Positions 7,227 to 16,613 are shown, counted from the first letter of the stretch. The stretch is 64,000 nt of DNA from Mangrovibacter phragmitis (GCF_001655675.1 NZ_LYRP01000001.1:620001-684000), one strand, 5' to 3'. The notes: generated by a model not told the origin, from the sequence alone. Program-made: numbers and translations.

Positions 7227-9014
7227 ATGGCCGCCTCTACCCCGTTATCTGATTTGCGACATACGCTGTTGTCGCGTGGACTGCAAGGCATGTTGGTTCC
7301 GCGCGCTGATGCTCACCAGAGCGAGGACTGTGCCCCCCATGATAATAAACTGGCCTTTTTAACCGGTTTTACCGGCTCTGCCGGTCTGGCGCTGGTATTA
7401 CAGGACCGCGCGTTGTTATTTGTTGATGGGCGTTACCAGGTTCAGGCGCGCCATGAAACCGATTCTGCGCTGTTTGAAATTCACCATTTGCATGACGAAC
7501 CCGTCGCTGAATGGATTGCTCAGAATTTACCTGCCGGGCAGCGTATTGGTTTTGAACCCATGTTGATGGTCAACAGCCAGTACCAGGCGTTGCAAAACAG
7601 TGGTTGTGAGCTGGTGGCACTGTCTTATGATCCTTTCGATACCATCTGGCATGAGCGACCGGCACCACCGCAAGGGCCGGTCAGCCTGATGCCACCGGAC
7701 ATTAGCGGGGAACTGACCACCACCAAACGCGCCCGCCTGGGGGTGAAATTACAGGAACTGGGTGTTGATTATTTGGTGGTAACTCAGCCAGATAATATTG
7801 CCTGGCTACTCAATATGCGCGGTTCCGATGTTCCCATGAACCCGGTGCCCCACTCTTTTGCCCTGGTTAAAAGCAACGGTGCAGTTGAGTGGTTTGTCGA
7901 CCCGGTGAAACTTACACTGGTACCGCCTGTGTGGTTGATGGACATCAGCCTGAAAGCGCCTTCAGCCTTGCTGGCCCGCTGCCAGGAAGTTGCTGCAGGT
8001 AAACGTATTCTACTGGATGCAGACAACGCACCTGTTGCGGTGAGCTTTGCCGTGGAAGCGGGTGGTGGAGAGGTGTTCTGGCAGCCAGACCCGCTAACGT
8101 TCATGAAAGCGCAGAAAAACCTGACAGAGCTGGAAGGTTACCGCCATTGCCACCTGCAGGATGGTGTCGCCTGGGTGAATTTTCTGGCCTGGCTTGCGCG
8201 TGAAGCCCCTGCCCGGGCACAGTCAGGAACGCCGTTAACAGAACTTGAAGTTCAGGCTCAGCAACTGGCTTACCGCCAGCAGCGTGAAGGTTTCCTGGAA
8301 CAGAGCTTTGCCACGATTTCCGCAGCAGGCAGCAACGCAGCCATGTGCCACTACCATGCCACCCCGGCAACCAATGCCGCGATTATGCCGGGTAATTTTT
8401 ACCTTAATGATTCCGGCGGCCAGTATGTTAATGGCACAACAGACGCCACCCGCACCCTGGCGTTTGGCGAAGTTTCGCCAGAAATGCGCCGCCACTATAC
8501 CGCTGTGCTGAAAGGTTTTCTCGGGCTGATTACCTTACAATTTCCCTCTGGCACACAAGGCCACCAGTTGGATGCGTTTGCCCGACGGGGGCTGTGGGAA
8601 TTAGGGCTGGATTATGACCATGGCACCGGTCACGGTGTCGGCCACCGCCTACAGATCCACGAGCAACCCTACCGGATGGCAAAAAAAGTCAACCCGTGGC
8701 CGATGCTCCCCGGCCAGGTTATCACCATTGAACCCGGTTATTACCTGGCAGATAACTATGGCATTCGCATTGAAAACCAGGTTGAAATTATTTCCGGTAT
8801 GCCCGGTTTTTGCCGCTTCAATTCACTGACGCTGATCCCTGTCGACCTGCGCGCAGCAGAACTGCACTTGCTTACCGAACAGGAAATTGCCTGGCTGGAC
8901 AGTTACCACCTTCATGTACGTAACGAACTGTCTCCGTTAGTGGAAGTAGAAGCGCGCCCCTGGCTGTTTGAAGCCACTGCTCCGGTACATGCCCGCTCAG
9001 ACTACCCCGGCTGA
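7227..9014 (+). CDS. Xaa-Pro aminopeptidase (M24B, aminopeptidase P)
   Basis: A 595-residue three-domain aminopeptidase P: two creatinase-like N domains (about residues 8-130 and 160-300), the M24 pita-bread catalytic domain (about 310-525) and a short M24C-type tail. Metal ligands are visible as the two Asp in YLNDSGGQYVNGTTDATRT, His in HGTGHGVGH, Glu in TIEPGYY and Glu in RIENQVEI. It would remove N-terminal residues next to proline in the cytoplasm, since no signal peptide is seen. It starts 34 bases after amn and may be cotranscribed. At nearly 600 residues it is the eukaryote-like long type, larger than E. coli PepP. Confidence 0.93.
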   Translation: MAASTPLSDLRHTLLSRGLQGMLVPRADAHQSEDCAPHDNKLAFLTGFTGSAGLALVLQDRALLFVDGRYQVQARHETDSALFEIHHLHDEPVAEWIAQNLPAGQRIGFEPMLMVNSQYQALQNSGCELVALSYDPFDTIWHERPAPPQGPVSLMPPDISGELTTTKRARLGVKLQELGVDYLVVTQPDNIAWLLNMRGSDVPMNPVPHSFALVKSNGAVEWFVDPVKLTLVPPVWLMDISLKAPSALLARCQEVAAGKRILLDADNAPVAVSFAVEAGGGEVFWQPDPLTFMKAQKNLTELEGYRHCHLQDGVAWVNFLAWLAREAPARAQSGTPLTELEVQAQQLAYRQQREGFLEQSFATISAAGSNAAMCHYHATPATNAAIMPGNFYLNDSGGQYVNGTTDATRTLAFGEVSPEMRRHYTAVLKGFLGLITLQFPSGTQGHQLDAFARRGLWELGLDYDHGTGHGVGHRLQIHEQPYRMAKKVNPWPMLPGQVITIEPGYYLADNYGIRIENQVEIISGMPGFCRFNSLTLIPVDLRAAELHLLTEQEIAWLDSYHLHVRNELSPLVEVEARPWLFEATAPVHARSDYPG

Positions 9015-9088
9015 CAGGTATATTGCCGGGTTAACAACCTGAGAATGTGGAATTTATCAGCAAACGAACAATATTGTGAAATCAGGCT

Positions 9089-9117
9089 TTGACACACTAC
9101 TCCGGGGCCAGTAATAT
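9089..9117 (+). promoter_or_regulatory. Sigma-70 promoter of second tRNA-Asn
   Basis: TTGACA (9089-9094), a 17-base spacer and TAATAT (9112-9117), followed by the same GC-rich discriminator as at the first tRNA gene. Confidence 0.9.
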
Positions 9118-9216
9118 GCGCCCCGTTCACACGATTCCTCTGTAGTTCAGTCGGTAGAACGGCGGACTGTTAATCCGTATGTCACTGGTTCGAGTCCAGT
9201 CAGAGGAGCCAAATTT
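9116..9216 (+). repeat. 101-bp direct repeat, copy 2 (contains tRNA-Asn)
   Basis: Identical to 1328-1428. It includes the leader, the complete tRNA-Asn and five bases past CCA. Confidence 0.95.
9136..9211 (+). tRNA. tRNA-Asn(GTT), copy 2
   Basis: Identical to the gene at 1348-1423, including the encoded CCA; anticodon GTT at 9169-9171. Foreign-looking, AT-rich DNA and a T6SS effector module begin just past it, so it may have been an integration target as well. Confidence 0.98.
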
Positions 9217-9217
9217 A

Positions 9218-9250
9218 AAAAGCCTGCTTACGAGCAGGCTTTTTGCTTTT
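9218..9250 (+). terminator. Terminator of second tRNA-Asn
   Basis: An 11-bp stem (AAAAGCCTGCT / AGCAGGCTTTT, loop TACG) followed by a T-rich run. Confidence 0.92.
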
Positions 9251-9685
9251 GTGCGCTAATGGAAAAGTGCTTCCGGCACTGCGGCAAACCGACAAACAAG
9301 ACTAAAATCCGGCGAACTGATTTCCGGGTTTCTTTTCCCCACCATCTGTATCGCAATATCTCTCCCTTTCCACTAAATGCGCGAAGAAACAATAAAATCA
9401 TTCCTGTTCTGAGATCAATCCTCCGTTATTGCTATATCATTTCTTATTTTACTAATTTCATGATAATCATCGCTTTTAAGTCAAATCAGAAATCAGTTAG
9501 TATGCAAAAAATTAACCATGGAAATTGCAGGGAAAAGGAATGAAGCGTCAATACAACAAAGACCAGGACATGAAACGGTTGGCAACAAGGGAGCCACAGA
9601 GTTACGGCGGAACAACTGGCCTGGATAAATGCTGCAGTGCTTACGTTAATACCCCTTGCAACGAAACATAACAGGAAATTAGCGC
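9251..9685. other. AT-rich gap before the effector module
   Basis: This stretch is clearly richer in A and T than the housekeeping genes around it. It has an open frame of 94 codons (9259-9543) and one of 43 codons (9540-9671, MKRQYNKDQDMKRLAT start, with a GGAAAAGGA upstream), neither of which I recognise. No VgrG, PAAR or Hcp gene is visible here. Confidence 0.6.
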
Positions 9686-11238
9686 ATGGATAGCAACAAA
9701 AGCCGTTCTTACCACCGGCCGGTATGGGATGACAATGGGCGGTTTCATTTCGAGCTCACACCCCAGCCGAAAGGAAAAAATCATGTGTCTGTTTGCCTCG
9801 TGCCGCCTGAAAAAGTGATCCCGGTGATTTTTATTCCCGGAGTGATGGGTTCAACCTGAAAAATGAAGGCAGTGAAGTCTGGCAGTTCAGCTTTCGGTCA
9901 CTCAAAAAATGGCTGTTTGCCAACGCAGAAAAAAGAAAAAAGCTTCTGGATCCGAAAACTACGATGGTGGATGACAGAGGTAAGATTGTTAATGACGGTG
10001 CGGACGGAAAAAAATTCCCCTCCCGGCGGAAACGGGGATGGGGATGTGCATTTTATAAGAGCTACGGGGAGGCTCTTGACCGGCTACAGTACCTGCTCAG
10101 CGATGACGACATCCTGACGGATAATTACTTCAGGAAAGAGCAACTACAGACAGCGCGGCAGCGTTTTACCGGTGTCAGGATAGGCGACGAGCAGGCGGAA
10201 CAGGTGCTGACGGAAGCAGAAACGGTGCACGGCCACCGGTTTTTATACCCGCTGCACGTTTTTGGTTACAACTGGCTGCAGTCCAATGCGGACTCGGCAG
10301 CGCTGCTGGGCACCTATATTGGCGAGGTACTGGAGGATTATCAAGGCCGCCTGGCGGTGAACAAAGTCATTCTGGTCACCCACTCAATGGGCGGTCTGGT
10401 TGCCCGGCACTACTCAGAAAACATGAACGGACAGGAAAATATTCTGGGAATTGTGCACGGTGTGATGCCAGACCTTGGCTCGCCGGCAGCCTACCGGCGG
10501 ATGAAAACCGGTGAGCGGGGAATCACAGGGATAATTATCGGAGATAACGCTGAAAAGCTGATGCCGGTACTGGCCCAGTCCCCCGGCCCGCTACAGCTCT
10601 TGCCTGGTACAGCATACGGGCCAGGCTGGTTAAGAGTCGAGGGGAGTGGTTCCCGCCAGTCCCTGCCGCTGAATGACCCGTATCAGGAAATTTATCTGAA
10701 CAAAACGGACTGGTTGCGGCTTTGTGAGCAGGATTTATTGTTGGATGATACGCAAACAGAGTGGGAGACCTATCAGGATCGGATAATAACAGATGTACAA
10801 AAATTCATTGAGGAACTTAATGGCAAATATCACCCACAGACCTGGCTGTTTTACGGCGCGAGTGCGAATAATCCGTCGGATGCGTTCCTGACATGGAAAG
10901 AGCGCCCTGCTCTGCGGCCAGCTCTGCGGCAAGCGCTGCAACTCGTGCCAGTGATGGGCTACCCGGAACCGTCGTCGCCAACATACAGGTATGATGCAGG
11001 AAAAACTTTTGAGCTGATTTCTGCAGGAACACCCGGCGATGGCACAGTGCCTGTGACGTCCATTCGGACCACGTCGCCCCATATTCGTGGGGTGCTTGCG
11101 ACCAACATTGACCATGAAGGAGCCTTTGCCGTTACCCCGGTGGACCGCTCCCGTTCAGTTTACAGCGACCTGTCTGATGCGCTGATGTTTACGGTACGCT
11201 CCGTGATAAAAATCGTGCAACAGGTGCCGGCACCATGA
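9686..11238 (+). pseudogene. Frameshifted lipase-type T6SS effector (Tle-like)
   Basis: The gene opens at ATG 9686 (MDSNKSRSYHRPVWDDNG) and runs to VIFIPGVMGS, the oxyanion-side motif of alpha/beta-hydrolase lipases, then hits a TGA at 9857-9859. Adding one A in the run at 9853-9854 restores the frame, giving SNLKNEGSEVW and joining without gap to the 424-codon frame that ends at 11238. That part has the nucleophile elbow VTHSMGGLVARHY (Ser about residue 141 of the second part), and acidic and His candidates near GDGTVP and NIDHEG. The whole would be about 517 residues. Family members are phospholipase effectors that attack rival membranes. Its stop codon overlaps the first immunity gene. A sequencing error is an alternative to true decay. 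Confidence 0.82.
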
Positions 11239-12341
11239 AAAAACTCCCGCTCCTCCTGCTTGTTCCCCTGGCGATGCTACTGCTGGCTGCCGGGCTTTAT
11301 ATTCATCACTATGTCACATTTGTGCATGCGCCTGCGGCGTTAACCGACAAGGAAAAACATATGGTCGATACCCTGTTTGCCACCACCAAACTCCAGTGCG
11401 TGGGGCGCTATGTGTTTGAGGTACCTGCCTCTTTTGAAAACACCCTGAAGGACCGCGCTGAAATTAATGAAGTCCGCATCAGTAGCAAACGGCTCTACCG
11501 CCCGGCGTTTGAACAACGTATCCGCCTGCGGGAACAGGAGCTGAAAAGCAGCCATACCGTAGCTCCGATAGATCAGCCTTTTCTCAAGCAGGTATACCGG
11601 GTCAGTGAAAATGCGGTGATATTTGACCGTAACAGGAACGGGAGTGCAGCCGGGTTTGGTCGGGTTTTGGAAGGCCATCTGTACGTTGACGGAGTGGCGT
11701 TCATTATATCCTCGGAAATAAGAGATTTATCAGACCCTAAATATAAGCAGGATCGTGTCAAATATTTGAATAGCGGAATGGCTGAAAATCGACTTAACAC
11801 CAAACCCGCAAAACTCGCGGAACTGCAAAGCTTAATGTCCCGCCTGTCCGGGCGAAAAAATGATGAAGTTCCCACGCAACCGGGAACCTGTATTTCAGAA
11901 GGGTTTATCCGCGACGGGGGCGGGAAGCCGAATGAAGATATCACCTTTGTCTACCCGCATAATCAGGTCTTTTCCCTGTTGGTTTCCACCAATACATCTC
12001 TTGGCGATACATCAAGCATGCTGGAGCGGAGCCATGAAATTCAACCGTATCTGACAGCAATTAAGGCGAAGACGCTGCGGAAAGGTAAAACGCAAATAGC
12101 GGGATTTGAGGCCGACGAATGGCTTAACACCGCTCCGTCAGAAGAAGCCCCCCGCCATCCGTCCGGGCAACTACTTTTTAACGCCATCGCTAATGAAAAA
12201 ATAGTGGATTTTCGGCATCCGATTATTGACCTGACATTAAGCAACTATGCACTGCCACCACCGGCTTACAGCGATGCCGAACTGGTGGAAATATGGGACC
12301 GCATCACACGCTCTTTCCGTATCAGAAACAATGCGTTCTGA
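11235..12341 (+). CDS. Tli4-like T6SS immunity protein, copy 1
   Basis: A 368-residue protein with an uncleaved-looking hydrophobic N-terminus (residues 3-27) followed by a basic/His stretch, so it is probably anchored with most of the chain in the periplasm. It starts four bases inside the end of the lipase gene (ATGA overlap), the normal effector-immunity arrangement. Sequence and context fit the Tli4 family that binds and blocks Tle lipases. Compared with copy 2, residues 187-368 are identical and residues 1-137 nearly so, while 138-186 differ at many positions. Confidence 0.8.
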   Translation: MKKLPLLLLVPLAMLLLAAGLYIHHYVTFVHAPAALTDKEKHMVDTLFATTKLQCVGRYVFEVPASFENTLKDRAEINEVRISSKRLYRPAFEQRIRLREQELKSSHTVAPIDQPFLKQVYRVSENAVIFDRNRNGSAAGFGRVLEGHLYVDGVAFIISSEIRDLSDPKYKQDRVKYLNSGMAENRLNTKPAKLAELQSLMSRLSGRKNDEVPTQPGTCISEGFIRDGGGKPNEDITFVYPHNQVFSLLVSTNTSLGDTSSMLERSHEIQPYLTAIKAKTLRKGKTQIAGFEADEWLNTAPSEEAPRHPSGQLLFNAIANEKIVDFRHPIIDLTLSNYALPPPAYSDAELVEIWDRITRSFRIRNNAF

Positions 12342-12351
12342 GCAAAATATC
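11235..12351 (+). repeat. Tandem duplication unit 1 (immunity gene)
   Basis: Nearly identical to 12372-13488 except for a diverged block at about 11645-11793. Identity continues ten bases past the stop codon (GCAAAATATC). Confidence 0.93.
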
Positions 12352-12371
12352 TTCACACATGGAAAGGCACC

Positions 12372-13478
12372 ATGAAAAAATTTCCGCTCCCCCTGCTTGT
12401 TCCGCTGGCGATGCTACTGCTGGCCGCCGGGCTTTATATTCATCACTATGTCACATTTGTGCATGCGCCTGCGGCGTTAACCGACAAGGAAAAACATATG
12501 GTCGATACCCTGTTTGCCACCACCAAACTCCAGTGCGTGGGGCGCTATGTGTTTGAGGTACCTGCCTCTTTTGAAAACACCCTGACGGACCGCGCCGAAA
12601 TTAATCAAGTCCGCATCAGTAGCAAACGGCTCTACCGCCCGGCGTTTGAACAACGTATCCGCCTGCGGGAACAGGAGCTGAAAAGCAGCCATACCGTAGC
12701 TCCGATAGATCAGCCTTTTCTCAAGCAGGTATACCGGGTCAGTGAGGATGCGGTGATATTTGACCGTAACAGGAACGGGAGTGAGGGCGGATATGGTCGT
12801 ACTCTGGAAGGGCATGTGTACGTTGACGGAGTGGCGTTTACCCTGATCCAGGAAATTTTCGATTTATCTGATCCTAAATATCAACAAGATAAGGAGGATT
12901 TTATCAGGGCCGGCTTCAGAGTCGGTTCGCTTAACACCAAACCCGCAAAACTCGCGGAACTGCAAAGCTTAATGTCCCGCCTGTCCGGGCGAAAGAACGA
13001 TGAAGTTCCCACGCAACCGGGAACCTGTATTTCAGAAGGGTTTATCCGCGACGGGGGCGGGAAGCCGAATGAAGATATCACCTTTGTCTACCCGCATAAT
13101 CAGGTCTTTTCCCTGTTGGTTTCCACCAATACATCTCTTGGCGATACATCAAGCATGCTGGAGCGGAGCCATGAAATTCAACCGTATCTGACAGCAATTA
13201 AGGCGAAGACGCTGCGGAAAGGTAAAACGCAAATAGCGGGATTTGAGGCCGACGAATGGCTTAACACCGCACCGTCAGAAGAAGCCCCACGCCATCCGTC
13301 CGGGCAGCTACTTTTTAACGCCATCGCTAATGAAAAAATAGTGGATTTTCGGCATCCGATTATTGACCTGACATTAAGCAACTATGCACTGCCACCACCG
13401 GCTTACAGCGATGCCGAACTGGTGGAAATATGGGATCGTATCACACGCTCTTTCCGTATCAGGAACAATGCGTTCTGA
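12372..13478 (+). CDS. Tli4-like T6SS immunity protein, copy 2
   Basis: A second 368-residue immunity protein 30 bases after copy 1, with GGAAAGG as ribosome site. It has the same hydrophobic N-terminal anchor (residues 3-27) and identical C-terminal half. The 138-186 segment is changed, for example IRDLSDPKYKQDRVKYLNSG in copy 1 versus IFDLSDPKYQQDKEDFIRAG here, without any frame loss. That is the pattern expected when one face that meets the toxin changes while the rest is kept uniform by gene conversion. It may neutralise a variant effector from other strains. Confidence 0.8.
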   Translation: MKKFPLPLLVPLAMLLLAAGLYIHHYVTFVHAPAALTDKEKHMVDTLFATTKLQCVGRYVFEVPASFENTLTDRAEINQVRISSKRLYRPAFEQRIRLREQELKSSHTVAPIDQPFLKQVYRVSEDAVIFDRNRNGSEGGYGRTLEGHVYVDGVAFTLIQEIFDLSDPKYQQDKEDFIRAGFRVGSLNTKPAKLAELQSLMSRLSGRKNDEVPTQPGTCISEGFIRDGGGKPNEDITFVYPHNQVFSLLVSTNTSLGDTSSMLERSHEIQPYLTAIKAKTLRKGKTQIAGFEADEWLNTAPSEEAPRHPSGQLLFNAIANEKIVDFRHPIIDLTLSNYALPPPAYSDAELVEIWDRITRSFRIRNNAF

Positions 13479-13488
13479 GCAAAATATC
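12372..13488 (+). repeat. Tandem duplication unit 2 (immunity gene)
   Basis: Second copy of the 1117-bp unit at 11235-12351; the diverged block corresponds to about 12782-12930. Confidence 0.93.
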
Positions 13489-13903
13489 CTGGCATACAGA
13501 AAAGTTCTTCCTGACTCACTGCATATTCAACACTTGTGACCCGCTGTATCTTCCTGAAGTGTCATTTATGGCACGTCAGGACCCTATTTGAGCCATACTT
13601 TTGCTTCCCGACGTTCATTCACTCAAAGTGACAAAAATCCCCCTGAACAAATCAAACCAATACTGCAAAACCAGCTCAGGCAGACAACAACGCAGAAGAG
13701 AGCCATTCTTAACTACATTGGCGACTTCCGGGTAGCTGGCAGGTACTTTTGACCGCTATACCGCCCCGACATTCCCCTCCCCCTGGTAGCCATATGCCTA
13801 ATCAAAATTGGTCGCACGCGAATGTAGCGATTTTCCACCGATTGGCACGCTACTATCACCGCTATCATAAACAGTGAAATCAATGCACTGAGAGGACAAG
13901 TCA
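13489..13903. other. Intergenic region after the immunity genes
   Basis: No gene is supported. An imperfect hairpin at about 13553-13580 (CCTGAAGTGTC / GGCACGTCAGG) may end the immunity transcript. The right end should hold the promoter of the ATP-grasp operon. Confidence 0.5.
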
Positions 13904-15166
13904 TTGCAAACACTTTCTGGGCCGCACCCCAGCCATGGAATCGCGGCGACACTCGACCCAACAGAGTTCCTGGGTCTGGCGCCCTTTTTACGCATGAGCA
14001 TTGCGGGTGAGGAATTTATACAATTCGCACAAGACCTCGTTGTGCAGGTACAGCAAAATCCGGATAACGCGATACTGTGGATGAACCTCGCTACCGTTTT
14101 GCAATGCCTTGATGACACAGAAACAGGCCTTGAAACTCAACGCCAGGCACTGGCAATGCAACAGGTGTACACCTATCCGGCGAAGCAACAACCCGCAAAA
14201 CTGCGCCTGCTGATGCTGATGGTTCCCGGCATACTGTCTGTGAATGTACCTCTCGACTGCCTGCTGGAAAACAGCGATATCGAGCTGATTTATTACTATA
14301 TCACCCCAGAAGCGCCCTTTGAGGCTCCAATACCCGAGCACGACCTCCTGATGGTTGGTATCAGTGCCACTACAGAAAATCAGTTTCTCCTGCAAGAACT
14401 GGAAAAAATCACCAGCCAGTGGCCTGTACCGGTGATTAATACCCCGAAGCATGTACAAAATTCCGAGCGGCTCACAGCCAGTACCTTGCTGCAAAACAAG
14501 CCAGGGCTGACGATTGCTCAGGCTCACCCTGCTTCCCGTGAAGCACTGTCTGCAGTGGTCAGCGAACAGGCTGCCTTACCCCGTTGTGATTTCCCGATTA
14601 TCCTGCGCCCGGCGGGTTCCCACGGTGGCCACGGGCTTGAGAAAATCACTAACCGGGAAGAACTGGCCAGCTACCTGGAACGCGTCCAGGTCGATACCTA
14701 TTTTCTGTCGCGGTTTATTGATTACAGCAACGAAGACGGGCAGTTCCGCAAATACCGCCTTTCACTCATTAATGGCGTGGCTTATGCCTGCCATATGGCT
14801 ATTTCAACCAACTGGATGATCCACTACGTTAATGCCTCCATGTATCAGGATGCCTGGAAGCGTGCAGAAGAAGCTAAATTTTTCAATGAATTCGAACAGT
14901 TTGCTGCCCGCCACCAACAGGCGCTGCAAGCTATCTACGAAACCACTCAGCTTGACTATTTGGGCATCGACTGTGGCGAAACCCGGGAAGGCGACCTGCT
15001 GGTGTTTGAAATAGACCCGGCCATGGTGGTCCACGCGATGGACTCAGAAGAGATGTTCCCGCACAAACAGATCCACATGAACAAAGTTAAAACTGCCTGC
15101 CGCGATTTGCTGCTATCCCGTGCCTTTGCACACCAACACCCGGCAGATAATGGGTTAAAAGGATAA
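13904..15166 (+). CDS. TPR-containing ATP-grasp ligase (RimK/GshB-like)
   Basis: A 420-residue protein. Residues 30-90 look like TPR helices (LVVQVQQNPDNAILWMNLAT). A pre-ATP-grasp Rossmann-like part follows (LRLLMLMVPG, about 110-205), then an ATP-grasp domain: FPIILRPAGSHGGHGLEKI (about 226-244, phosphate loop), SRFIDYSNEDGQFRKYRL, and the Mg-binding end YLGIDCGETREGDLLVFEID near 365-385. Such enzymes join a carboxylate to an amine using ATP. The start is TTG, seven bases after AGAGGAC; the first ATG would be at 13994. Eight bases downstream begins a SerC-like transaminase, so the pair probably makes and then couples an amino acid. The actual substrate is unknown. Confidence 0.75.
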   Translation: MQTLSGPHPSHGIAATLDPTEFLGLAPFLRMSIAGEEFIQFAQDLVVQVQQNPDNAILWMNLATVLQCLDDTETGLETQRQALAMQQVYTYPAKQQPAKLRLLMLMVPGILSVNVPLDCLLENSDIELIYYYITPEAPFEAPIPEHDLLMVGISATTENQFLLQELEKITSQWPVPVINTPKHVQNSERLTASTLLQNKPGLTIAQAHPASREALSAVVSEQAALPRCDFPIILRPAGSHGGHGLEKITNREELASYLERVQVDTYFLSRFIDYSNEDGQFRKYRLSLINGVAYACHMAISTNWMIHYVNASMYQDAWKRAEEAKFFNEFEQFAARHQQALQAIYETTQLDYLGIDCGETREGDLLVFEIDPAMVVHAMDSEEMFPHKQIHMNKVKTACRDLLLSRAFAHQHPADNGLKG

Positions 15167-15174
15167 GAAAAAAG

Positions 15175-16275
15175 ATGATTTCACGTAACGCTTTAAATTT
15201 CTCAGGTGGCCCTGGCGCTTTACCGGAAACGGTTCTTGCTCAGGTTGAGGCGGCCATCAAAGAGGTTCCAGGCGTTGGCCTGTCTATCCTCGGTATCAGC
15301 CACCGTTCAGACTGGTTTGCCAGTATTGTTGAAGAAACAGAAAACAATATCCGCACTCTGCTTGGCTTATCGAAAGATTTTCATATTCTGTTCCTGCAAG
15401 GTGGCGCAACCCAGCAGTTCTCAATGGTCCCCATGACACTATTGCGTGGTCAGAAAAACGCGGCGGAATACCTTGATACTGGTTACTGGAGCAGTAAAGT
15501 TGTCACAGAAGCCCGCCGCGAAGGCCCGGTAAAAGTATTGTGGAGTGGTGCCGACTGTGGCTTCAACCGCCTGCCAGGCGATGACGAACTCGACTTTTCT
15601 CCAGAAGCACCCTACCTGCACTATGTGTCCAATGAAACGGTGGAAGGGTTGCAATTTCAGCGCGTCCTGGGGCGTGATGATGTGCCGCGCGTCTGTGATA
15701 TGTCGTCTGATTTTCTGTCCAAACCCTGCGATGCCAACAAATTCTCGGTCATTTATGCGCACGCGCAGAAAAACATCGGCCCGGCAGGGGTAACCATTGT
15801 GCTGGTACACGACAGCGTGGTTAAAGCTTCCTCAGACGAACTGCCTTCATTTCTTAATTACCGCCGCCAGGTTGAGTCACACTCGAACCTCAACACACCG
15901 CCGGTATTCGCAATTTATGTCGTGTTGCTGGTTACCCGCTGGTTGCTTAATGATGTGGGTGGTCTGGAAAACATGGCGCAAATCAACCGTCATAAAGCAG
16001 AACTGCTTTATGCCATGCTGGATAACAGCGATGGTTTTTACCATGGCTGGAGCCGGGTGGAAGACCGCTCACAAATGAACGTGGCATTTAAACTTCCCAA
16101 TGACACACTGGATAAAAAATTCCTTGCTGAAAGCCAGCAAGCCGGGTTCTCGGGCCTGAACGGGCACCGGGCTATCGGGGGGATTCGTGCATCGATTTAC
16201 AACGCCCTCTCAGTTCCTGCCGCAGAAAAACTGGTCAACTTTATGGATGATTTTCTGCGTAATAACCGCAAATAG
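15175..16275 (+). CDS. SerC-like phosphoserine aminotransferase paralogue
   Basis: A 366-residue class V PLP transaminase of the SerC family. The PLP lysine is Lys199 in AHAQKNIGPAG. Residues that hold the substrate phosphate in SerC are kept: His43-Arg44 (ISHRSDWF), and GHRAIGGIRASIYNA near 325-339. Yet the chain is far from the E. coli housekeeping SerC, and its neighbour is an ATP-grasp ligase rather than aroA. Likely reaction: transamination between glutamate and 3-phosphohydroxypyruvate or a similar phosphorylated 2-oxo acid. It forms an operon with the ligase and ends in a strong terminator. A housekeeping role cannot be excluded without the rest of the genome. Confidence 0.85.
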   Translation: MISRNALNFSGGPGALPETVLAQVEAAIKEVPGVGLSILGISHRSDWFASIVEETENNIRTLLGLSKDFHILFLQGGATQQFSMVPMTLLRGQKNAAEYLDTGYWSSKVVTEARREGPVKVLWSGADCGFNRLPGDDELDFSPEAPYLHYVSNETVEGLQFQRVLGRDDVPRVCDMSSDFLSKPCDANKFSVIYAHAQKNIGPAGVTIVLVHDSVVKASSDELPSFLNYRRQVESHSNLNTPPVFAIYVVLLVTRWLLNDVGGLENMAQINRHKAELLYAMLDNSDGFYHGWSRVEDRSQMNVAFKLPNDTLDKKFLAESQQAGFSGLNGHRAIGGIRASIYNALSVPAAEKLVNFMDDFLRNNRK

Positions 16276-16295
16276 TCATCTGTATTTTTCAACTG

Positions 16296-16325
16296 CATCC
16301 CCTGCTGCCTGCAGGGGATGTTATT
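16296..16325 (+). terminator. Terminator of the ATP-grasp/SerC-like operon
   Basis: A 10-bp perfect stem (CATCCCCTGC / GCAGGGGATG, loop TGCCT) followed by TTATT. Confidence 0.85.
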
Positions 16326-16613
16326 CAGACAACCCCACACACTTCAGCAGTAAATATTTCACCAGTAATACTGATGTAAATAAATACATCACTTGCCAGG
16401 CTGCAATCAGCACCACTGCAATTTTATTATACAGCTCTAAATAAAATATCGCTTCCAGAGTCACAGTTACCTTTCGAAACACAATAAAATCATATAAAAC
16501 AATCATATTATTATTTTGCAAACCTCACAAAATGAGAAAAAAACCTCATTTCCAGGTGCTAGCATATTAAGTGTGAAGCAATTGCGCTCATGTCTTAAAT
16601 AAGGACATCCACT
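16326..16613. other. AT-rich leader of the OmpX-like gene
   Basis: No gene is supported. AT-rich DNA of the kind found upstream of regulated outer-membrane genes; AAGGA at 16601-16605 is the ribosome site of the next gene. Confidence 0.5.

Noticed and set aside
1348..9211. Whole region between the two tRNA-Asn genes as a genomic island
   Set aside because: It contains amn, which is a core gene near asn tRNAs in E. coli too. Only the integrase and toxin-antitoxin remnants look foreign.
9259..9543. 94-codon open frame after the second tRNA-Asn
   Set aside because: It starts at the end of the tRNA terminator, lies in AT-rich DNA, and its translation has no domain, signal or plausible composition.
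9845..9862. Programmed ribosomal frameshift in the lipase gene
   Set aside because: There is no classical slippery heptamer at the junction and the break is simply explained by loss of one A; decay or sequencing error is more likely.
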